From Candidatus Falkowiibacteriota bacterium (GTDB taxonomy: Bacteria > Patescibacteriota > Patescibacteriia > Patescibacteriales > UBA12465), in assembly GCA_003554785.1 (NCBI GenBank), contig PWHG01000067.1, positions 1-51,425 on the forward strand: DNA of 51,425 nt, written 5' to 3'. Within the stretch, counting starts at the first letter, position 1; each line of letters begins with the position of its first letter. The notes below the pieces were generated by a model that saw nothing but the letters and a program-made list of their open reading frames with translations, made no database searches and was not told the origin of the DNA. Shown here piece by piece: positions 1-8,072 of this stretch. The position numbers and the translations under genes were made by a program.

Positions 1-319
1 AGAAATAATAGAACCAGGCAATTGGTAAAACTACTAAGAAGTAAATGGCTAAGATTATAAGCCAAGAGTAAATAATTGATTGATCAATTTGATTGTTTGA
101 TTGCTCAATACTTATTCCTGACTGAGGGTCAAAACTAAAATCGGAATTTTGTTGGGATATAAAAAAATAAGAAGAAGCACCCAAAATCACCGCAATTACC
201 AAGCAAACAATTAAAGTAACAGCCATTTTAATCTTTAAATACCTTTTACTTAAAGAAAATTTTAACTTAATTTTCTCCTCCTTGCCAATTAGTTTTTTAA
301 AATAGCTAGAACTAAACAT
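1..319 (-). CDS. membrane protein, C-terminus cut by window edge
   Basis: An open frame runs leftward from an ATG at 317-319 off the window edge, giving about 106 residues. It starts with a basic cytoplasmic stretch, followed by a hydrophobic segment near residues 33-52, a polar loop rich in Ser, Gln and Asn, and a second hydrophobic segment near residues 86-105. I do not recognise the family. A purine-rich AAGGAGGAG lies inside the frame near codon 13, but no start codon follows at a useful distance, so the upstream ATG is preferred. The promoter TGCTATAAT at 345-353 lies about 25 bases upstream and supports this start. It is divergent from the glucan phosphorylase. Confidence 0.6.
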   Translation of the reverse strand, partial: MFSSSYFKKLIGKEEKIKLKFSLSKRYLKIKMAVTLIVCLVIAVILGASSYFFISQQNSDFSFDPQSGISIEQSNNQIDQSIIYSWLIILAIYFLVVLPIAWFYYF

Positions 320-344
320 ATATTTATTGTTATTTTATATTATA

Positions 345-353
345 ATTATAGCA
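345..353 (-). promoter_or_regulatory. extended -10 promoter for the left-edge membrane protein
   Basis: Read on the minus strand this is TGCTATAAT, a perfect extended -10 element. No convincing -35 is visible, which is normal for extended -10 promoters. Transcription would begin near 338, about 20 bases before the ATG. Confidence 0.6.
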
Positions 354-425
354 TAAAATTGATAGTTTTTAAAAAATCTATTTTATGTTAAAATATAGGT
401 ATAAAATTAATTAATATTAAAAACT

Positions 426-2126
426 ATGTCAGAAAGTATACAAAAAGATAAGATTAAAATTGCTTATTTTAGCATGGAAATTGCTATTGAAAATGCGATT
501 AAAAGCTATGCTGGTGGTTTAGGAGTGCTATCAGGAGACACCTTAAAGTCAGCCGCTGACCTAAAATTACCACTTTTAGGCATAACTTTGCTTAATAATC
601 AAGGATACTTTAAGCAGATTATCAATAAAAGGGGAGAGCAAGTAGAGAAGCCAGATAAATATAATTACCGTAAATTAAAAAAATTAGTAGCTCAAACCCA
701 TATTTATATTGGTAAAGATAAAGTAAAACTAAGAGCTTGGGAATATAAAGTAAGAGGTTATGGAAAAAGTATTGTGCCCGTATATTTTCTAGATACTGAT
801 ATTTCTGGCAACAAAGAAGAGTATCGCAAATTAACTGGCTCACTTTATAGTGGTGATAATAGGTATCGTTTAATGCAAGAAATTGTTTTAGGACGTGGAG
901 GGGTGAAAATATTGCCACTTTTGGGCTATAAAAATATAAGCAAATATCATTTAAACGAAGGTCATGCAGCTCTATCTACAATTGAGCTCTTTAATCAAAA
1001 AAAAGAAAAAACTTCTAGTAATAAAAAAGATATTGAAAAAATAACTGAAGAAATTCGAAAAAAATGCGTATTTACTACCCATACACCGGTTAAAGCTGGA
1101 CATGATATTTTTTCAATAGAATTGGTCAAAGAACTGCAAACTGATTTTCCTTTTAACCTACCAGAAATTATTCGCGATAATCAGTTAAATATGAGCCATT
1201 TAGCTATTCATTTTAGCTCCTATATTAACGGAGTGGCCAGAAGTCATCAAAAGGTTTCAACTGAAATGTTTCCTGGTCACAACATTGCTGCCATTACCAA
1301 TGGAGTGCATTCAAGAACCTGGACTTCACCTGAATTTAGAGAGCTTTATGACAAATATATTCCAGGTTGGAGGGAATGCAGTTTAACTCTAAGAAACGCC
1401 TTTTTAATTCCTCCAAGAGAGATTTGGTTAACCCATCAAAAAGCTAAGAAGAATTTAATTGATTTAGTCTATAAAAGAGAAAAAGTTAGATTAAGCTCAA
1501 AAGTCTTTACAATTGGCTTTGCCCGTCGCTTTACTGGCTATAAGCGCTCAAATTTACTTTTTAATAACATTGATGAACTCCTAAGAATCAATAAAGAAGT
1601 GGGAAAAATGCAAATTATCTATGCTGGTAAAGCTCACCCCAGTGACCAAGATGGAAAAAATATGATACAACACATCAATGAAGTCAAAGAGAAGTATAAA
1701 GATCAAATTAAAATTGTTTTTTTAGAGGATTATGATATGGATATAGCTAAAGTTTTAATCCCTGGGGTTGATATTTGGCTTAACACCCCACTACCACCAA
1801 ATGAGGCTTCAGGAACTAGTGGTATGAAAGCTGCTCACAATGGCGTACCTCATTTTAGCACTTTAGATGGTTGGTGGATTGAAGGTTTTATTAACAAAAA
1901 AACTGGCTGGGCGATTGGCAAAAGAAGAAGTACACTTGATCCTAAGGAATTAAATAAGCATGATGCTAAAGATCTATATTTCCGACTTGAGTTTAGAATT
2001 TTACCCCGCTATTACAACACACCTAATCGCTGGCGAGAAACTATGCGCCACACAATTGCCATTAACGCCTCTTTTTTCAATACTGAGAGAATGATGCAAC
2101 AATATGCTCAAGGAGCTTATCTGTAG
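426..2126 (+). CDS. glgP: alpha-glucan (glycogen/starch) phosphorylase, short form
   Basis: The protein phosphorolyses alpha-1,4-glucans to glucose-1-phosphate using pyridoxal phosphate. It has 566 residues, matching the short alpha-glucan phosphorylase subfamily rather than the roughly 800-residue E. coli type. Visible family motifs include the N-terminal AYFSMEIAIENAIKSYAGG region (about residues 13-31), HLNEGHAAL, FTTHTPVKAGHD, FARRFTGYKR, and PNEASGTSGMKAAHNG, in which Lys468 should carry the cofactor. No SD precedes the ATG. No glycogen synthase or branching enzyme is in the window, so whether the substrate is stored glycogen or scavenged glucan cannot be told. It converges on the MscS gene across a shared terminator. 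Confidence 0.93.
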   Translation: MSESIQKDKIKIAYFSMEIAIENAIKSYAGGLGVLSGDTLKSAADLKLPLLGITLLNNQGYFKQIINKRGEQVEKPDKYNYRKLKKLVAQTHIYIGKDKVKLRAWEYKVRGYGKSIVPVYFLDTDISGNKEEYRKLTGSLYSGDNRYRLMQEIVLGRGGVKILPLLGYKNISKYHLNEGHAALSTIELFNQKKEKTSSNKKDIEKITEEIRKKCVFTTHTPVKAGHDIFSIELVKELQTDFPFNLPEIIRDNQLNMSHLAIHFSSYINGVARSHQKVSTEMFPGHNIAAITNGVHSRTWTSPEFRELYDKYIPGWRECSLTLRNAFLIPPREIWLTHQKAKKNLIDLVYKREKVRLSSKVFTIGFARRFTGYKRSNLLFNNIDELLRINKEVGKMQIIYAGKAHPSDQDGKNMIQHINEVKEKYKDQIKIVFLEDYDMDIAKVLIPGVDIWLNTPLPPNEASGTSGMKAAHNGVPHFSTLDGWWIEGFINKKTGWAIGKRRSTLDPKELNKHDAKDLYFRLEFRILPRYYNTPNRWRETMRHTIAINASFFNTERMMQQYAQGAYL

Positions 2127-2150
2127 TTTAAAGCAATAAATATTATTAAG

Positions 2151-2184
2151 AAAAAAGACCATTTAATTTACAATGGTCTTTTTT
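2151..2184. terminator. bidirectional intrinsic terminator
   Basis: AAAAAAGACCATT (2151-2163) pairs with AATGGTCTTTTTT (2172-2184) around an 8-base loop. A or T runs on both flanks let it stop both the phosphorylase and the convergent MscS transcript. Confidence 0.85.
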
Positions 2185-2214
2185 TATATTAAATATATTT
2201 AATTGATAATTTAA

Positions 2215-3267
2215 TTATTCATCTTTTTTAAGATGAACAGTTCGGGTTGGAAAGGGAATACCAATACCTGATTGATTGAGAGCTTTATATATATTATCAA
2301 TGGCTTCAATCTTTTTATCAAAAGCTTCACCTTGATTATCAACCCAAAAACGAACTTGCCAATTAAGACCTGAGTCAGCCATAGAAACCATTATAGCACT
2401 AACTGGGGGGTCTTCACTGATACCTGACATACTCTTTATTGTATCCTCAGCCACTTCTTTTACCTTGTCGGTGTCTGAGCCATAAACAACACTAAAGTCA
2501 ACAACTACACGTAAGTTTAAATCTGGTTTAGTATAGTTTGTGATTAAACTATCAGCTAAGCGACCATTGGGGATAGTTAAAAGTTCATTGTTAAATGAAG
2601 TAATTTTTGTACTTCTAATTGAAATCTCACTCACTATTCCCATTTCACCAGATTCTAAGGTAACTCTGTCACCGACTTCCATACTTTTTTCAAGTATCAT
2701 TGAAATTCCTCCAAAAACATTCTTTAAAGTGCTTTGCATAGCAAAACCAATTACAAAACTAGCTATACCAGCACCAGCCAGTAGGGGAGTAATATCTACG
2801 TTCCAAATTGATAATATCCAAATAATTGCAACTATAAACAAGACCACTTTAACGGTTTTAGTTAGCAGTGGTACTAGTGAATCTAACATTTTAGTGGGAT
2901 TTTTTTGCTTGTAAACATCAAATAGGAAGTTGATAATAATGTCAGAGACAATAATTGCGGCATAAAGAAGGAAAAGGGCAGTAATTGAGCGAACTAGTTG
3001 TTCTATCCAAACATAGCTAATATCAAGAGTGGAAATAGCTACCTGTAGACCAACTAAAACAATAATATGGATAAAAGGCGGTCGCAGCTTATCAACAATT
3101 AACTCATCTAGTGTGGTTTTTGTTTTAGCCGCCCACTTTTTTAAGTAACGTTTGGATATAAAAGTGATAAATTTGGCTAGAAAAAAAGAAGCTAAGACAA
3201 TTAAGGCAGCATGAAAATATTGACTTTTAACAATAATTTCAATCAATGACATAATATTTAAGGACAT
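2215..3267 (-). CDS. MscS-family mechanosensitive ion channel
   Basis: A small-conductance mechanosensitive channel of the inner membrane that releases solutes on osmotic downshock. The 350 residues contain four or five hydrophobic segments, then the pore-lining helix with the Gly/Ala-rich GAGIASFVIGFAMQSTLKNV signature, followed by the MscS beta domain (VGDRVTLESGEMGIVSEISIR, TIPNGRLADSLITNYT) and an alpha/beta C-terminal domain. This matches the usual size and order of MscS/YnaI-like proteins. An in-frame Met five codons in is an alternative start. A good promoter at 3304-3332 lies just upstream and the gene is divergent from uvrB. Confidence 0.92.
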   Translation of the reverse strand: MSLNIMSLIEIIVKSQYFHAALIVLASFFLAKFITFISKRYLKKWAAKTKTTLDELIVDKLRPPFIHIIVLVGLQVAISTLDISYVWIEQLVRSITALFLLYAAIIVSDIIINFLFDVYKQKNPTKMLDSLVPLLTKTVKVVLFIVAIIWILSIWNVDITPLLAGAGIASFVIGFAMQSTLKNVFGGISMILEKSMEVGDRVTLESGEMGIVSEISIRSTKITSFNNELLTIPNGRLADSLITNYTKPDLNLRVVVDFSVVYGSDTDKVKEVAEDTIKSMSGISEDPPVSAIMVSMADSGLNWQVRFWVDNQGEAFDKKIEAIDNIYKALNQSGIGIPFPTRTVHLKKDE

Positions 3268-3303
3268 AATATTTAAGATTAATTTTTAGATTTTTATATA
3301 ATT

Positions 3304-3332
3304 ACTATAGCACTCTTTTATTTTTTTCTCAA
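3304..3332 (-). promoter_or_regulatory. sigma70-type promoter for the MscS gene
   Basis: On the minus strand: -35 TTGAGA (3327-3332), a 17-base spacer, then extended -10 TGC-TATAGT (-10 at 3304-3309). Transcription would start near 3297, leaving a leader of about 30 bases. Confidence 0.65.
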
Positions 3333-3335
3333 ACA

Positions 3336-3393
3336 TGCTATCATCATTTAAACAATCTAGATAAACCTAAACGTCAAACTTGACGTCATTTTT
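3336..3393 (+). promoter_or_regulatory. uvrB promoter and hairpin leader
   Basis: An extended -10 element, TGC-TATCAT, lies at 3336-3344. The roughly 50-base leader contains an inverted repeat, ACGTCAA (3371-3377) and TTGACGT (3380-3386), followed directly by CATTTTTTG just before the uvrB ATG at 3400. A stem plus T-run this close to the start could act as a weak attenuator, or the repeat could be a repressor site. I see no match to known SOS boxes. Confidence 0.4.
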
Positions 3394-3399
3394 TGTTAT

Positions 3400-5232
3400 A
3401 TGAGCAAATTTCAGCTTAAATCTGGCTTTAAACCTACTGGAGATCAGCCTAAAGCGATTGAAAAACTATATAAAGGTTTAAAAAGTAATTACCAAAAACA
3501 AACCCTGCTTGGAGTCACTGGATCTGGTAAGACTTTTAGTATGGCTAACTTAATTGTTAAATACAATAAACCAACATTAATTATTGCTCCAAATAAGGCT
3601 TTAGCAGCTCAGTTATATCGAGAATATAAAAACTTTTTTCCTAAAAACGCTGTCCATTATTTTGTCTCATATTATGACTATTATCAACCAGAAGCATATA
3701 TTCCCGGTAGTGATACCTATATTGATAAAGAAGCCATGATTAACCAAGAAATTGACCGCCTACGCCATGGAGCAACATCAGCTTTAATATCACGAGATGA
3801 TGTAATTGTGGTTGCCTCAGTATCTTGTATTTATAATCTTGGTATCCCCAATGACTATATTGAATCAGCTCTTCATCTGGAAAAAGGGCAAATGATGAGT
3901 CGCTCAGACTTTATTCGACAATTAATTGCCATTCACTTTGAAAGAAATCGAATTGATCTAAAAAGAGGTCAATTTAGGGCTAGAGGCGATATTATTGAAA
4001 TTAGGCCAATGTCAGAAAATATTTTCTATCGAATAGATATAAAAAATCAGCAAATCAATGAAATAAGTGTAATTGATGACCTTAGTCGCCATATTTTAAA
4101 GAATTTAGAGGAAATAGTAATATTTCCACCAAAACATTTTGTCTCTAGTCAACCAAAAATTGAAGAGGCAATTGCTAACATTAAAATTGAATTAAAAGAT
4201 AGATTAAAATATTTTGAAAAAAATAAGATGTATCTAGAAGCTGACCGCCTAAAAAGACGAACTGATTATGATATGACTATGCTTAAAGCTCTTGGCTATT
4301 GTCATGGAATTGAAAACTATTCTCGTCATTTGACCGGAAAATTGGCTGGTGAAGCTCCAGATTCACTCTTAGCTTATTTTCCTTGGAAAAATAAAAAACC
4401 AGACTTTCTCACAATTATAGATGAGTCCCACATTGCAATCCCACAAATCAGAGGTATGTATAGTGGAGATAGGTCTCGTAAAGAAACACTAGTTAAATAT
4501 GGTTGGCGACTACCATCAGCTCTTGATAATCGACCACTTAAATTTCCTGAATTTGAAAAACGAGTTGGACAAACAATTTATACTAGCGCCACTGCAGCAG
4601 AGTTTGAATTAAAAAACAGTCAACAAGTGGTTGAACAAATTATTAGACCAACTGGTTTAGTTGATCCACCAATTGAAATTAGACCAGTTTTTGACAGATC
4701 TAAAAATTATAGTCAAATTGATGATGTGGTTAATGAAGCTATAAAATTGATTAAAAAAAAGCAACGAGTGATTGTTAATACTTTAACTAAAAAACAAGCT
4801 GAAGATTTAAGTCAATACTTTAAAAATAAGCAAATAAGTGCTAATTATCTTCACTCTGACATTAAAACCCTACAAAGAACCGAGATTCTAAAAGCTTTTC
4901 GGCAAGGTGATTTTTCGGTTCTAATCGGCGTTAACCTACTCAGAGAAGGCCTTGATTTACCAGAAGTAACTCTTGTAGCTATTTTAGATGCTGATCGGGA
5001 AGGTTTTCTTCGCAGTGAAACTTCACTAATGCAAACCATGGGAAGAGCCGCTCGCAATGTAGCTGGGAAAATAATTCTCTATGCTGATAAAGAAACAAGA
5101 TCAATGAAAAGAGCAATTGCTGAGTCACAAAGAAGAAGAAAAAAACAATTGGAATACAATAAAAAACATAACATTAACCCTAAAACTATCAGAAAAAAAA
5201 TTGAAGATATGATAGATTTAGAAATTAAATAA
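3400..5232 (+). CDS. uvrB: excinuclease ABC subunit B, lacking the UVR domain
   Basis: The DNA-damage verification helicase of nucleotide excision repair. It receives DNA from UvrA and recruits UvrC. Walker A is GVTGSGKT (residues 38-45), the padlock beta-hairpin region follows (YYDYYQPEAYIPGSDTYIDK), and the C-terminal motor motifs include LREGLDLPEV and QTMGRAARN. It has 610 residues against about 660-670 usually, and stops right after the NINPKTIRKKIEDMI segment. The C-terminal UVR helical hairpin that normally contacts UvrC is absent. The TAA is followed one base later by the uvrA ATG, so no frameshifted tail is hidden downstream. It is translationally coupled to uvrA. Confidence 0.97.
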   Translation: MSKFQLKSGFKPTGDQPKAIEKLYKGLKSNYQKQTLLGVTGSGKTFSMANLIVKYNKPTLIIAPNKALAAQLYREYKNFFPKNAVHYFVSYYDYYQPEAYIPGSDTYIDKEAMINQEIDRLRHGATSALISRDDVIVVASVSCIYNLGIPNDYIESALHLEKGQMMSRSDFIRQLIAIHFERNRIDLKRGQFRARGDIIEIRPMSENIFYRIDIKNQQINEISVIDDLSRHILKNLEEIVIFPPKHFVSSQPKIEEAIANIKIELKDRLKYFEKNKMYLEADRLKRRTDYDMTMLKALGYCHGIENYSRHLTGKLAGEAPDSLLAYFPWKNKKPDFLTIIDESHIAIPQIRGMYSGDRSRKETLVKYGWRLPSALDNRPLKFPEFEKRVGQTIYTSATAAEFELKNSQQVVEQIIRPTGLVDPPIEIRPVFDRSKNYSQIDDVVNEAIKLIKKKQRVIVNTLTKKQAEDLSQYFKNKQISANYLHSDIKTLQRTEILKAFRQGDFSVLIGVNLLREGLDLPEVTLVAILDADREGFLRSETSLMQTMGRAARNVAGKIILYADKETRSMKRAIAESQRRRKKQLEYNKKHNINPKTIRKKIEDMIDLEIK

Positions 5233-5233
5233 T

Positions 5234-7738
5234 ATGGACGATAAAATAATTATAAAAAAAGCTAATACTCATAATTTAAAAAATGTTAGCTTAGAGATAC
5301 CACATAATACTTTAAGTGTGATCACTGGAGTATCGGGGTCTGGTAAATCTTCACTAGCTTTTGACACTATTTTTGCCGAAGGTCAAAGACAATATGTTGA
5401 GTCTCTTTCACCTTATATGCGACAATTTTTAGGTCAAAAAAAACCAGCCAAAGTAGAAGAGATTATTGGACTAGCACCAGCAATTTCTATTGATCAAAAA
5501 GCTCTTTCACATAATCCTCGCTCAACCGTGGGAACTCTAACAGAGATCCATGATTATCTAAGAGTTTTATATGCTAGATTAGGAGAAGTTTTTTGCCCCA
5601 AATGTGGAGAAAAAATATCAAAACTCAGCCCGGAAGAAATGGTTGATATTATTGCCTCTGAAGCCAAAAAGAAAAAATCTAAGAATGTAAAAATTCTTAG
5701 CCCAGTAGTTAGATCAAGAAAAGGCGAATATTACCAGTTGTTATATGATTATCTAAAACTTGGCTACATGCAAGCTAGAGTAGATAATGAATGGCATAAT
5801 TTATCTGATCCAATTACATTATCACCGAATAAAAAGCATAGTATTGAAATATTAATTGACGATTTGGATATAAACGATCAAAGTCGCTTGTTTGAAGCAG
5901 TTGAACTAGCTATTTCCTATAGTCAAGGATTAGTAATTAGTCAAATTAACAGGGAAGAACAACTTTTGTCAGCTAATTGGACTTGTCAAAATGATAATTT
6001 TGCTTTTCCGGAAATTGAACCTAGACTATTTTCATTTAATTCACCCTATGGAGCCTGTCAGGAATGTTCAGGTTTGGGCAAAATTGGCTTTTTCTCAGGG
6101 CAAACATGTCCGAGTTGTTTGGGAAAACGATTAAAACCTGAGGCTTTGTCTGTAAAAATTAATAAAAAAAATATTGCTGAAATTAATGCTTTATCAATTG
6201 ATAAAAATTATGATTTCTTTTTTGATTATTGGCAAAAAATGGATAAAAAACAACTTTCTATTGCTGAAAATGTAGTCTTAGAAATTGTTAATCGTTTAGA
6301 TTTTCTAAAAAGAGTCGGTTTAAACTATCTATCCCTTGATCGTGAAGCTGAGAGTTTATCTGGTGGAGAAGCTCAGAGAATTAGATTATCTTCACAAATT
6401 GGTTCACAGCTCTCACGAACTCTTTATGTTTTAGATGAACCAACTATTGGACTTCATGAAAAAGATACCGAGCGTTTAATTGATACTTTAAAGACCTTAA
6501 GAGATAAAAACAATACTGTATTAATCGTTGAACATGATGAAAGAACTATTCTTTCATCTGACTATTTAATCGATCTTGGGCCACTGGCAGGTACCAAAGG
6601 TGGAAAAATTGTAAGCAGTGGCTATATTGATAAATTATTAACTAATCCAAAAGAAATTAAAAAATCACTAACTCTGCAGTATCTTAAAAACCAGAAAAAA
6701 ATTGAACTGCCAAGTAAGCGTCGATCTCAAAATCATGGGAAAATAAAAGTTAAAGGTGCCAGAGCTCATAATTTAAAAAATATTAATTTAGATATACCAC
6801 TGGGACGTTTAATTGGAATTAGCGGAGTTTCTGGCTCTGGTAAATCATCACTTTTGTATAATGTTGTTTATAAAAACCTACAACAAATAAAAATGAACAA
6901 TAATAAAGATAAAACTAAATTAGTTGATGTCAGTGAAATAAAGGGAAGTGAGTATATAAACAAAGTGGTAGTAATTAATCAATCACCAATTGGTCGCTCT
7001 CCACGCTCAAATCCAGCCACCTACACAGGCTTTTTTACAGCCATTCGCGACTTTTACGCTTCACTACCAGCTTCAAAAGAACGTGGTTATTCCATTTCAC
7101 GTTTTTCCTTCAATGTCTCAGGTGGAAGATGTGAAGCTTGCCAAGGAGCAGGAGCGAAACTAATTGAAATGCATTTTTTGCCACCAGTTTTAGTAGAATG
7201 CGATATTTGTCATGGCAAAAGATTTAATCGAGAGACTTTGGCAGTAAAATATAAAGATAAAAATATCTCTGATATTTTAAATTTAACCATTGATGAGGCC
7301 TTTAAATTTTTCACTGGTAACCATTATATAACCGATAAGCTAGCGATTTTACAATCAGTTGGTCTTGGTTACTTAAAACTTGGTCAATCAGCCACTACAC
7401 TATCTGGCGGGGAAGCGCAAAGAATTAAAATTGCCAAAGAATTAAACCAACGAATGGGACGTCGCACTCTATACCTCCTTGATGAACCAACCACTGGACT
7501 GCATTACCATGACATAGTTATGTTACTTAAAGTTTTAAACAAGCTAGTTGATAAAGGCAATACCGTATTAGTAATTGAACACAATCTTCATATTTTAAAA
7601 AGTATGGACTATTTAATTGATCTGGGACCCGGTGGTGGAGAAAATGGTGGCAAACTACTAGCTAGCGGCACTCCTGAAGAGATTGTTAAAAATAAAAAAA
7701 GTATTACCGGAAATTATTTAAAAGATTATTTAAAATAA
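5234..7738 (+). CDS. uvrA: excinuclease ABC subunit A, short form
   Basis: The damage-sensing ABC ATPase dimer of nucleotide excision repair. Both ATPase halves are intact: Walker A at residues 32-40 and again in the second half (GVSGSGKSS), ABC signatures LSGGEAQR twice, and LDEPTIGLH/LDEPTTGLH. The UvrB-binding region (about residues 135-245) is present. At 834 residues it is about 100 shorter than E. coli UvrA (940). The loss is mainly between the first CxxC (C275/C278) and second CxxC (C292/C295) of a zinc module, only 13 residues apart where about 100 are usual, so the insertion domain is missing. The gene follows uvrB by one base. Confidence 0.97.
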   Translation: MDDKIIIKKANTHNLKNVSLEIPHNTLSVITGVSGSGKSSLAFDTIFAEGQRQYVESLSPYMRQFLGQKKPAKVEEIIGLAPAISIDQKALSHNPRSTVGTLTEIHDYLRVLYARLGEVFCPKCGEKISKLSPEEMVDIIASEAKKKKSKNVKILSPVVRSRKGEYYQLLYDYLKLGYMQARVDNEWHNLSDPITLSPNKKHSIEILIDDLDINDQSRLFEAVELAISYSQGLVISQINREEQLLSANWTCQNDNFAFPEIEPRLFSFNSPYGACQECSGLGKIGFFSGQTCPSCLGKRLKPEALSVKINKKNIAEINALSIDKNYDFFFDYWQKMDKKQLSIAENVVLEIVNRLDFLKRVGLNYLSLDREAESLSGGEAQRIRLSSQIGSQLSRTLYVLDEPTIGLHEKDTERLIDTLKTLRDKNNTVLIVEHDERTILSSDYLIDLGPLAGTKGGKIVSSGYIDKLLTNPKEIKKSLTLQYLKNQKKIELPSKRRSQNHGKIKVKGARAHNLKNINLDIPLGRLIGISGVSGSGKSSLLYNVVYKNLQQIKMNNNKDKTKLVDVSEIKGSEYINKVVVINQSPIGRSPRSNPATYTGFFTAIRDFYASLPASKERGYSISRFSFNVSGGRCEACQGAGAKLIEMHFLPPVLVECDICHGKRFNRETLAVKYKDKNISDILNLTIDEAFKFFTGNHYITDKLAILQSVGLGYLKLGQSATTLSGGEAQRIKIAKELNQRMGRRTLYLLDEPTTGLHYHDIVMLLKVLNKLVDKGNTVLVIEHNLHILKSMDYLIDLGPGGGENGGKLLASGTPEEIVKNKKSITGNYLKDYLK

Positions 7739-7765
7739 AAAAAAGCCGAAAATTATATTTCGGCT
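7737..7765 (-). terminator. minus-strand intrinsic terminator abutting the uvrA stop
   Basis: AGCCGAAA (7744-7751) pairs with TTTCGGCT (7758-7765). On the minus strand the hairpin is followed by an eight-base T-run. On the plus strand it is followed by As, so it does not terminate uvrA. It implies a minus-strand transcript arriving from the right. Confidence 0.7.
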
Positions 7766-7888
7766 AAAAAATGGCTTCAAACGAGTTTTGGTCAAATGGT
7801 AAAGGGGATGTGCTTCCTTTCTGGTGTCGCCAACCGCTAGTTGTTTGAGCTACTAGAGATTTCTGAAGACATTTTATTTAAAAGAACA
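7737..7888 (-). ncRNA. candidate structured small RNA, 3' member of a tandem pair
   Basis: Between uvrA and uvrC, a minus-strand segment of about 150 bases ends in the terminator at 7737-7765. It is visibly richer in G+C than surrounding non-coding DNA and contains complementary segments: TCAAAC near the 5' side with GTTTGA near the 3' side, and CTAGT/ACTAG. A TTGACA (7922-7927) and TATAAT (7895-7900) lie upstream on the same strand, but the 21-base spacing is long. It contains AGAAAGGAAGCA, recalling the apical part of bacterial SRP RNA (GGAAGGAAGCA). However, the AGG normally found on the opposite strand of that stem is missing, so I do not call it ffs. No open frame explains it. Confidence 0.45.
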
Positions 7889-7932
7889 AAGTTAATTATA
7901 GATTAACATAATCAAAAAAATTGTCAATAAAG

Positions 7933-7964
7933 AAAAAAGGGGGAGAAAAAAAATTTCCTCCCCC
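7933..7964 (-). terminator. intrinsic terminator of the first minus-strand small RNA
   Basis: A seven-base G-rich stem (7939-7945 with 7958-7964) followed on the minus strand by TTTTTT (7933-7938). It lies between two plus-strand genes and serves neither of them. Confidence 0.6.
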
Positions 7965-8037
7965 GAAATTAATCCCTTAACTACTAACCAAAAAACTATA
8001 AACCAAAACATAAAAAGGGATTAATTTTAAGAACAAT
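7933..8037 (-). ncRNA. candidate small RNA, 5' member of a tandem pair
   Basis: A minus-strand unit of about 105 bases with its own promoter (8044-8072) and terminator. Its 5' part has a 12-base perfect inverted repeat, AATTAATCCCTT (7967-7978) and AAGGGATTAATT (8015-8026), enclosing 36 bases with two near-copies of TTGGTTWRTAGTT. It ends with GGGGGAG (7939-7945) paired to CTCCCCC (7958-7964), followed on the minus strand by six Ts (7933-7938). The promoter lies across the uvrC start codon, so transcription would oppose uvrC. I recognise no known family. Confidence 0.5.
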
Positions 8038-8043
8038 AATTAA

Positions 8044-8072
8044 AAAATAGCTTAAATTATTTCAAATGTCAA
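8044..8072 (-). promoter_or_regulatory. promoter for the candidate small RNA, overlapping the uvrC start
   Basis: On the minus strand: -35 TTGACA (8067-8072), a 17-base spacer and -10 TATTTT (8044-8049). The -35 lies within codons 1-3 of uvrC. Predicted transcription start is near 8037. Confidence 0.5.

Noticed and set aside
7760-7880. SRP RNA (ffs) call on the minus strand
   Set aside because: Only the GGAAGCA part matches; the facing AGG and a consensus tetraloop are missing. Kept as an unnamed RNA candidate.
7892-8011. Minus-strand 39-codon hydrophobic frame (starts MFWFIVFWLV), resembling a type I toxin
   Set aside because: It reads straight through the G-rich terminator stem and the T-runs, and hydrophobic frames arise easily opposite A-rich DNA. 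The RNA interpretation explains the region better.
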